Source of the DNA: Acinetobacter dispersus
Lineage (GTDB): Bacteria > Pseudomonadota > Gammaproteobacteria > Pseudomonadales > Moraxellaceae
DNA: 64,000 nt
Assembly: GCF_009884975.1 (NCBI RefSeq)
Contig: NZ_CP041970.1
Location: 3,534,001-3,598,000 of the forward strand
Direction of reading: 5' to 3'
The notes below the pieces were generated by a model. It worked only from the letters and a program-made list of their open reading frames with translations, was not told the DNA's origin and ran no database searches. Positions 35,301 to 43,200 of the stretch are shown piece after piece (within the stretch, counting starts at the first letter, position 1; every line of letters begins with the position of its first letter). The position numbers and the translations under genes are program-made.

Positions 35301-36661
35301 ACTGGATGAACGCCCGGAAGAACACCGCTAATTGCGCCACCTACCGTAGTGATACCTGTGTTGATAATATCTGTTTTTAGGCTTTCAACGCCTTGAAGGA
35401 CATCAATACCTGTTTGGATCACGCCTGTGACAGGGTTGTTGCCAAGATCACCACCCGTGATGCCACCGATAATGCCAGTGATCGCACCTAAAGGACCGCC
35501 ATCACCACCGCCGATTCCACCAGTAATGCCGCCGATAATGCCAGTGATCGCACCTAAAGGACCGCCTTCACCGCCGCCGATTCCGCCAGTGATACCACCG
35601 ATAATGCCAGTGATCGCACCTAAAGGACCGCCATCACCGCCGCCGATTCCACCTGTAATACCGCCGATAATGCCACCTGCGTCAGTGAGATCGCCAGCAA
35701 TATGCTGAACCAGACCAGAAGCAGTTGAACCGTTGGTAATTAATGTACCGACAACACCTGTAAGAGAACCCGCAGCACCACCGATATCCGCACCTGCTAA
35801 ATTAGAAATTGCTTCAAGTGTGCCATTTACCGTATCCCGTGAAGTTTCAAAGGTGAGGGTACCTAAATGAGCTAGATCTCCAATAGGATGTTCCGATTGG
35901 TGAACTGCACTGATAATGGTGCCTGCGACAGTATCAATTCCTGTATTAATGATTTCAGTTTTTAAGCTTTCCACACCTTGAAGGACATCAATACCAGTTT
36001 GAATCACACCTGTTACGGGATTGTTGCCTAAATCACCGCCTGTAATACCACCAATAATGCCTGTGACTGCACCAAGTGGGCCGCCCTCAGTTCCACCCGT
36101 GATACTGCCAATGATTCCAGTTACCGCACCAAGTGGACCACCATTTGCTCCACCTGTAATACCACCGATAATGCCTGTGACTGTACCAAGTGGGCCGCCC
36201 TCAGTTCCACCCGTGATACCGCCAATGATTCCTGTTACTGCACCAAGTGGGCCACCATTTGTTCCACCCGTAATACCACCAATAATGCCTGTGACTGAAC
36301 CAAGCGGACCACCCTCGGTTCCGCCCGTAATTCCTCCAAGAATTCCTGTTACTGCGCCAAGTTGATTACCACTTGCCCCGCCAGTAACACCGCCTAAAAT
36401 ATTTGTGACTGTAGAAATTGGGCTACTGCTACCTGTTACATTTCCCAGAATGCCAGTAATTGAACTTATAGGATTGTTGGCTGCTCCACCTGTAAGATTG
36501 CTTACCGTATGAGTTACGGTATTTGTTGAAACGATATTTGTAATTGTAGACAAGGACAAAGGAGCAAGGATTGAACCGCCAACGTGTGATGTAGATGTAC
36601 TACTATCAACTAAGCTTGAAGTAATACTTTTAATGGGTGACAAAAGACTTTTGAAAAGCAT
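32321..36661 (-). CDS. Giant glycine-zipper repeat protein, 1446 aa
   Basis: Not a family I can name. It starts MLFKSLLSPIKSITSS, has no classical signal peptide and I see no Cys. Residues about 75-215 are short GGPLG-type repeats. Residues about 205-1130 are five copies of a ~110-aa module (GNNPVTGVIQTGIDVLQGVE ... GLVQHIAGDLTDVGG), each followed by three or four 22-aa repeats of the type GGPLGAITGIIGGITGGIGG. Eight or nine more 22-aa repeats follow, then a C-terminal domain ending GGSLTDLISL ... LTDHLFSSVNHF. The GxxxG-rich 22-mers look like glycine zippers, which can pack in membranes or fibres. Both termini match the 2287-aa neighbour, so the two form a family. A surface or secreted structural role is inferred; the export route is unknown. 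Confidence 0.85.
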   Translation of the reverse strand: MLFKSLLSPIKSITSSLVDSSTSTSHVGGSILAPLSLSTITNIVSTNTVTHTVSNLTGGAANNPISSITGILGNVTGSSSPISTVTNILGGVTGGASGNQLGAVTGILGGITGGTEGGPLGSVTGIIGGITGGTNGGPLGAVTGIIGGITGGTEGGPLGTVTGIIGGITGGANGGPLGAVTGIIGSITGGTEGGPLGAVTGIIGGITGGDLGNNPVTGVIQTGIDVLQGVESLKTEIINTGIDTVAGTIISAVHQSEHPIGDLAHLGTLTFETSRDTVNGTLEAISNLAGADIGGAAGSLTGVVGTLITNGSTASGLVQHIAGDLTDAGGIIGGITGGIGGGDGGPLGAITGIIGGITGGIGGGEGGPLGAITGIIGGITGGIGGGDGGPLGAITGIIGGITGGDLGNNPVTGVIQTGIDVLQGVESLKTDIINTGITTVGGAISGVLPGVHPVTDLTNLGTLTFETSRDTVNGTLEAISDLAGADIGGAAGSLTGVVGTLINNGSTASGLVQHIAGDLTDVGGLIGGVTGGIGGGEGGPLGAITGIIGGITGGIGGGEGGPLGAITGIIGGITGGIGGGEGGPLGAITGIIGGITGGIGGGDGGPLGAITGIIGGITGGDLGNNPVTGVIQTGIDVLQGVESLKTDIINTGITTVGGAISGVLPGVHPVTDLTNLGTLTFETSRDTVNGTLEAISDLAGADIGGAAGSLTGVVGTLINNGSTASGLVQHIAGDLTDVGGLIGGVTGGIGGGEGGPLGAITGIIGGIAGGIGGGEGGPLGAITGIIGGITGGIGGGEGGPLGAITGIIGGITGGDLGNNPVTGVIQTGIDVLQGVESLKTDIINTGITTVGGAISGVLPGVHPVTDLTNLGTLTFETSRDTVNGTLEAISDLAGADIGGAAGSLTGVVGTLINNGSTASGLVQHIAGDLTDVGGLIGGVTGGIGGGEGGPLGAITGIIGGITGGIGGGEGGPLGAITGIIGGITGGIGGGDGGPLGAITGIIGGITGGDLGNNPVTGVIQTGIDVLQGVESLKTDIINTGITTVGGAISGVLPGVHPVTDLTNLGTLTFETSRDTVNGTLEAISDLAGADIGGAAGSLTGVVGTLITNGSTASGLVQHIAGDLTDVGGLIGGVTGGIGGGEGGPLGAITGIIGGITGGIGGGEGGPLGAITGIIGGITGGIGGGEGGPLGAITGIIGGITGGIGGGEGGPLGAITGIIGGITGGIGGGEGGPLGAITGIIGGITGGIGGGEGGPLGSITGIIGGITGGIGGGEGGPLGSISDILGGITGGIGGGEGGPLSSITGIIGGITGGIGGEGGLSVITDILGTINNGANSGDVIAGIAQPIQTVISSGNIAVDALQDHVSTLFSDGSLESINNLISVSVGNGDYSAHGSLDGILDALTGTVTSGIAVGEPNPNGGSLTDLISLPSALNNLTDHLFSSVNHF
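32700..33260 (-). repeat. 66-bp tandem repeats (22-aa glycine-zipper array)
   Basis: Eight to nine near-identical 66-bp units in tandem near the 3' end of the 1446-aa gene, translating to GGPLGAITGIIGGITGGIGG plus GE/GD. The last two units (nearest 32700) are diverged (SSITG, SISDIL). The array is prone to copy-number change and to misassembly from short reads. Confidence 0.88.
33260..36040 (-). repeat. 582/648-bp higher-order repeats in the first giant gene
   Basis: The codon block for GNNPVTG recurs at about 33615, 34197, 34779, 35427 and 36021, giving spacings of 582, 582, 648 and 594 bp. The 648 unit is 582 plus one 66-bp repeat. Units are nearly identical at DNA level; the one nearest 36021 is the most diverged (SAVHQSEHPIGDLAHLG). 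Confidence 0.88.
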
Positions 36662-36725
36662 AACGATACCTATATTTTTAAAGTTGTGTTGTTTTTGATG
36701 TAGTTATTAAATTGCTATGATTTTT

Positions 36726-36741
36726 TGTGATTTAAATCACA
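36726..36741. promoter_or_regulatory. Perfect CRP/Vfr-type palindrome
   Basis: TGTGATTTAAATCACA is a perfect 16-bp palindrome and an exact match to TGTGA-N6-TCACA. It is centred about 72 bp upstream of the ATG of the 1446-aa gene. A weaker counterpart (TGTGA-N6-TCTCA, 44192-44207) lies upstream of the 2287-aa gene. Control by a CRP-family protein is inferred. Confidence 0.65.
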
Positions 36742-37180
36742 TTAATCTTTTTTAGTGTTATATGCGGCAGTTATTTTGTCAATATTATAAAACGCAATAA
36801 TTTATTGTTAAATTTATGTTTAAATTATTGAATATAAATACATTTCTTTATATTTTTTATTGAATAAATTTACACTTGTATTGATATTGAATTTTAAGCT
36901 TGGTAGTGAATAGAGAAAATTCATCTTTTATATCAGATAATTAAAGTGCAATTGAATCTTTGTGCGTGCGTCATAAGGGTACAGAAATAGATAAAGTTAT
37001 AAGATTTGTTACTTGTTTGAAAGTAAATATTTCCATACGGTTTTTTATAGATAAAGTTATTTTATATCAATTGATTAAGTGGTTATTTGTTTTGGTTTTC
37101 GAAAAGTAAAAATTAAGTGGTTTTAGCATATTTTATTTGTATATTCGCTTGTTATTAAACAAAACTTACTAATAGCCGAG

Positions 37181-37211
37181 AATCTGTTATCTCAATTTGA
37201 GATAACAGATT
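37181..37211. repeat. 14-bp perfect inverted repeat
   Basis: AATCTGTTATCTCA (37181-37194), loop ATT, TGAGATAACAGATT (37198-37211). No T-run flanks it. It lies past the terminator of the second giant gene, and its role is unclear (second terminator, operator or relic). Confidence 0.6.
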
Positions 37212-37234
37212 TGTACTGGTCTAAGAATATGTAG

Positions 37235-37264
37235 AGAAAAGCCACTACTTAAAGTGGCTTTTCT
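37235..37264 (-). terminator. Terminator of the second giant gene
   Basis: AGAAAAGCCACT pairs with AGTGGCTTTTCT around ACTTAA, 12 nt past the stop of the 2287-aa gene on the minus strand. Confidence 0.8.
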
Positions 37265-37276
37265 AATTTTTAACTT

Positions 37277-40200
37277 TTAGAAATGATGAAGTGATCCAAA
37301 TAGATGATCGGTCAGACTCGTTAATGGTGAAGAAACTGAAATAAGATCTGTAATGCTTCCACCATTTGGATGAGGCTCTCCGACTGCGATTCCAGAAGTA
37401 CTCGAAGAAACGGTGCCTGTGATGACATTCAAAATGCTATCGACACTATTGCCACCATTGTCATTATTCACATGAATAAGGTTGTTTAGTCCTTCAAACA
37501 CATTTTCGCTACTGAAGATATTACTCATATTATCTTGCAATAGATCGAGTGTGAGGTTGCCACTTCCAACAACAATTTGGATAGGTTGAGCAACGCCAGA
37601 AATCACGTCACCACCAATACCACCCGTAATGCCGCTGAGAATGTCTGTTATTGAGCCAAGAGGACTGCCATCACCACCGCCGATGCCACCTGTAAGACCA
37701 CCGATAATGCCAGTGACTGCGCCAAGAGGGCCACCATCACCGCCACCGATACCGCCAGTAAGACCACCGATAATGCCAGTGACTGCGCCAAGAGGGCCAC
37801 CATCACCGCCACCGATACCGCCAGTAAGACCACCGATAATGCCAGTGACTGCGCCCAGAGGACCACCGTCACCACCGCCAGTAAGACCGCCGATAATGCC
37901 TGTTACAGCACCGAGAGGGCCACCGTCACCACCGCCAATGCCACCAGTGATTCCACCGATAATATCGGTTACTGAACCAAGAGGACCGCCATCACCGCCG
38001 CCGATGCCACCAGTAAGACCACCGATAATGCCAGTGACTGCGCCAAGAGGACCGCCATCACCACCGCCAATACCACCCGTGATACCGCCAATGATTCCTG
38101 TGACTGCACCGAGAGGACCGCCATCACCACCGCCGATACCGCCAGTAAGACCACCGATAATGCCTGTTACAGCACCGAGAGGACCGCCATCACCGCCGCC
38201 GATGCCACCAGTAAGACCACCGATAATGCCAGTGACTGCGCTAAGAGGACCACCATCACCGCCACCGATGCCACCAGTAAGACCACCGATAATGCCAGTG
38301 ACTGCGCCAAGAGGGCCACCATCACCGCCACCGATACTGCCAGTGATTCCACCGATAATGCCTGTTACTGCACCCAGAGGGCCGCCATCACCACCGCCGA
38401 TGCCACCAGTAAGACCACCGATAATATCGGTTACTGAGCCCAGAGGGCCACCGTCACCACCGCCGATGCCACCAGTGATACCACCGATAATGCCAGTGAC
38501 TGCGCCCAGAGGACCACCGTCACCACCGCCGATGCCACCTGTAATGCCACCGATGATTCCAGTGACTGCGCCTAGAGGACCGCCATCACCACCGCCGATA
38601 CCGCCAGTAAGACCACCGATAATGCCAGTGACTGCGCCAAGAGGTCTACCATCACCGCCGCCGATGCCACCAGTAAGACCACCAATGATTCCTGTGACGG
38701 CACCGAGAGGACCGCCATCACCACCACCGATACCGCCAGTAATGCCACCGATGATTCCAGTGACTGCGCCCAGAGGACCGCCATCACCACCACCGATACC
38801 GCCAGTAAGACCACCGATGATTCCAGTGACTGCGCCTAGAGGGCCGCCATCACCGCCAATCACTCCACCAATTGTTCCCGTAATGATGTCGAGAGGGTTG
38901 CCACCTTCACCACCGATTACACCGCCAACCAGACCAGTCACCAGATCAAGAGGACTGCCACCCTCGCCACTGAGGACACCACCAACAATACCTGTGACAA
39001 CATCAATAGGGTTGTAATCGCCACTAATAATGCCTTCCACGCTAGCGGTTACACCGCCGACTGCGCCTGTGACAGTACCTAAGACACCTGTGCTATCGGC
39101 ATCACCAGTCACAACTGTGACGAGATTGGTTACAGGAGTAACTAGATCACCGTGAGAGATGCTATTTAAATCGAGTACAGAGATCGCATTGCCTGAGAAA
39201 TTGATTGGAATGGTAATAGGAGTCACGATGTTGGTACCATCTCCAACGCCATTGCCGATACCATAGTTATGGTCGCCATTGCCTGCACCAATACCATTAC
39301 CGATACCACCAGATCCATTGCCAATTGAACCATTATTTTCGGTGTCATTGTCTTGGAAGTTATTATGTGTAGTCGTTGTTGCATTATTGGTTGAAGTTGA
39401 TGTTGCAGTACCAAATAAGGAAATGGCATTGCCAGAGAAGTTAACGGGGATTGCAATGGGTGCGACAAAGTTTGCGTCATCCGCAATACCATTGCCGATA
39501 CCATAGTTATGTTCACCATTGCCTGATGCGATACCATTACCGATACCACCGCCAGAACCGACACCTGTACCGCTGCCGTTACTATTGTTGGTTGTATCAT
39601 TGTCTTGGAAATTGTTATTGGTTGTCGTAGATGAATTGTTGGTTGAATTTGCTGTCGCATTTCCAAAGATAGAGAAGGCATTCCCTGATGCATTCACAGG
39701 CGTTGTGATCGGGATAATAATACTTGCATCATCCGCAATACCATTGCCAATGCCGTAATTGTGTTCACCATTACCTGAAGCGATGCCATTACCAATACCG
39801 CCACCTAAGCCATCTGCACCGTTACCGCCGCTATTGCTGTTATTGGTTGTATCGTTGTCTTGGACATTGTTATTGGTCGTGGTTGAAGAATTATTTTGTG
39901 AATTTGAAGTCGCATCACCAAAGATAGAGAAGGCATTCCCTGATGCATTTAATGGTGTGGTAATTGGGATTACGATACTTGAATCATCTGCAATACCATT
40001 GCCAATACCGTAGTTGTGTTCACCATTACCTGCGGCAATACCATTCAGAATACCTCCAAGATCACTACCAGAACCGCTTCCTACGCCACCGTTATTGCTA
40101 TTGTTGATCGTATCGTTGTCTTGGAAGTTGTTATTGGCTGTTGTAGAGGAGTTATTAATTGAGTTTGATGTTGCATTACCAAAAATAGAGCCCGCATTAC

Positions 40201-43200
40201 CAGAGAAATTAACAGGGCTTGTGATTGGTGCGACGACACTGGCATCACTACCGATGCCATTACCAATACCAAAATTATGGTCTCCATTGCCAGAGCCAAT
40301 ACCATTGCCTATACCACCGCCAACGCCATTACCAGCACCACCCCCTACAACTGTACCGTTATTGCTATTGTTGGTTGTGTCATTATCTTGCAGGTTATTG
40401 GTTGTTGTGGTTGAACCGTTATTGACAGATGTATTGGTTGTATCACCAAAGAAAGTCCAAGAGTTACCTAAGCCATTGACTGGCGCGGTAACAGGCATGG
40501 TTACACTTGCGTCATCGCCATTACCATTGCCAATACCGTAGTTATGTTCACCATTACCCGCACCAATGCCATTGCCTATACCACCACCAACACCGTTACC
40601 TGTGCCGGTTCCAGGACCACCATTATTACTGTTGTTGGTGGTGTCATTGTCTAACACCGTATTGGTTGTTGTGGTTGCTGCATTATTGTGGGACGCATTA
40701 TTTGCATCACCAATGAAGGAAAACTCATTACCTAAACCATTGATTGGAGTGGTGACTGGTGTAACAACATCAACGTCATCACCATTGCCATTACCAATAC
40801 CATAGTTTTGTTCGCCATTACCTGCACCAACACCACTGAGTAGTCCGCCTACACCGTTGCCGGTGCCATCACCTACGCCAGTACCATTATTGCTATGGTT
40901 GATGTTGTCATTGTCTGAGACGATGTTGGTTGTATTGGTTGTTGCTGTATTGGTTGAGGTATTACCTAGACCATTCGGATCATTGTCATTATCCAGTCCA
41001 GAGACATTGTTGCCCATAAAGTTGATCGGTGTTGTCACTGGTGATGTCCAATCGGCATCATCGCCATTGCCGTTACCAATGCCATAATTGTGCTCGCCAT
41101 TACCAGCACTTACACCATTGAGTAAGCCATCAGCACCATTGCCTGTTGTTCCAGTGACACCAGTGCCATTGTTACTATTGTTGGTTGTATCGTTGTCTTG
41201 TACATAGTTAAGGGTGTTGGTAGAACCATTATTGACAGAACTAACATCGCCACCGCCGATAACACCCGCTGAATTTCCTAAGACATGGACAGGTGTGGTC
41301 CATGGGGCAGTGATATCTACATCATCACCGTTGCCATTGCCAATACCATAGTTTTGTTCGCCATTGCCTGCGGCTGGACCATTACCTAAACCACCAAGGC
41401 CATTGCCTGCATTTGTACCAACGCCATTATTACTATTGTTGGTTGTATCGTTGTCATAAACAATATTTGATGTGTTGGTTGGCGCTGTATTGACGGAGTC
41501 TACATCACCACTAACGCCTGCAACGGAGTTACCAAGAACTTGGACTGGTGTCGTAATGGGTGTCGTGACGCTGGCATCATCACCATTGCCGTTACCGATA
41601 CCATAGTTGTGCTCATCATTGCCTGCAGAAACACCATTTAATAGACCGCCTGCACTGCCATTGCCTGTTGCACCAACACCACTGTTGCTGTTGTTGATGG
41701 TGTCGTTATCTTCGATCACAGTAGAGGCATTGGTCGGAGCAGTATTCACCGAATTAACATCACCACCACCAATTGCGGAAACTGAGTTGCCTAGACCTTG
41801 GAAAGGCGAGGTCACAGGTATGGTGACACTTGCATCATCGCCATTGCCATTGCCGATACCATAGTTCTGTTCACCATTGCCTTCGGCTGGACCGTTGGCT
41901 ATACCGCCAAAACCATTGCCAGTCACACCAGTCGCATGATTGCTATTGTTGGTGGTGTCATTGTCTTGAATATGTGTGGTCGATGTTGTTGCTGCAGTGT
42001 TTACAGAATTAACATCACCACCGCCAATTGCGGAAACTGAGTTACCTACAGCTTGTACAGGTGTGGTCCATGGTGTGGTGATATCTGCATCGTCACCATT
42101 GCCATTGCCGATACCGAAGTTATTTTCATCATTCCCTCCGGATACACCGTTGAGTAAACCACCTTCATTACCATTGGTCGCTGATCCAACCCCATTGTTG
42201 CTGTTGTTGGTTGTATCATTGTCTTGAATCGCTGTAGTTGAGCTGGTTGAAACATTGTTTACAGAATCGACATCATTTGTGCCTATGCCTGAAACTGAAT
42301 TGCCAATTGCTTGGAATGGAGCAGTGACGGGTGCAGTAAAGCTGGCATCATCACCGTTGCCATTGCCGATCCCATAGTTCTGTTCACCATTACCTGCTGC
42401 TGGGCCGTTGGCTAAACCGCCAGAACCATTGCCAAGGACACCCGTTGCATTATTACTATTGTTGGTGGTGTCATTGTCTTGAATATTGGTAGTTGATGTT
42501 GTGGTTGATGTATTGACCGAATCTACATCGCCACCGCCAATTCCTGCAATTGAGTTGCCAACTGCTTGTACAGGTGTGGTCCACGGTGTGGTGATATCAA
42601 CATCTTCACCATTGCCATTACCAATACCGTAGTTATGTTCACCATTGCCAGCAGATACGCCATTTAATAAGCCACCATTGCTGCCATTTCCTGCTGCACC
42701 CACACCGTTATTACTGTTGTTGGTGGTGTCATTATCTTGAATCGTTGTCGTTGAACTTGTTGATGTATTGTTGGCAGAATCTACATCACCACCGCCAATT
42801 CCTGCGACTGAATTACCAATGGTTTGGACTGGCACAGTGATTGGTGTTGTGACACTTGCATCATCACCGTTGCCATTGCCGATTCCATAGTTTTGTTGCC
42901 CGTTGCCTGACGCTGGGCCGTTACCCAAGCCACCAAGACCATTGCCGGTACCCGTTAAGCCCGTACCATTATTGCTATTATTTATGGTGTCATTGTCATG
43001 GATTGTACTGGATGTATTGGTTGTTGAGGTGTTCACCGAATTGATATCGCCACCACCAATGCCTGCAACGGAATTACCCACTGCTTGAACAGGTGTGGTC
43101 CAAGGTACGGTTACACTTGCATCATCACCGTTACCATTGCCAATACCATAGTTATGTTCACCATTGCCTGCACCAATGCCGTTAAGTAAACCAGCACCCA

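Larger units (their letters stand above)
36662..37276. other. AT-rich gap between the two giant genes
   Basis: 615 nt with no open frame I would support. It holds the perfect CRP-type palindrome (36726-36741), TTGACA on the minus strand (36782-36777), a 14-bp hairpin AATCTGTTATCTCA/TGAGATAACAGATT with a 3-nt loop at 37181-37211, and the terminator of the second giant gene. Confidence 0.6.

Noticed and set aside
32676-36365. Long plus-strand open frames rich in Pro (GPPSPPPIPPVIPP type) across the first giant gene
   Set aside because: They are the exact antisense of Gly/Ile/Thr codons in the minus-strand repeats; they have no ribosome-binding sites or family sequence, and break at each non-glycine module.
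32700-38870. Regular spacing of repeats considered as a CRISPR array
   Set aside because: The repeats are in frame, protein-coding and lack unique spacers; no cas genes are present.
37629-39017. A 462-codon plus-strand Pro-rich open frame opposite the second giant gene
   Set aside because: It is the same antisense shadow effect; the minus-strand frame has a proper start, terminator and conserved ends.
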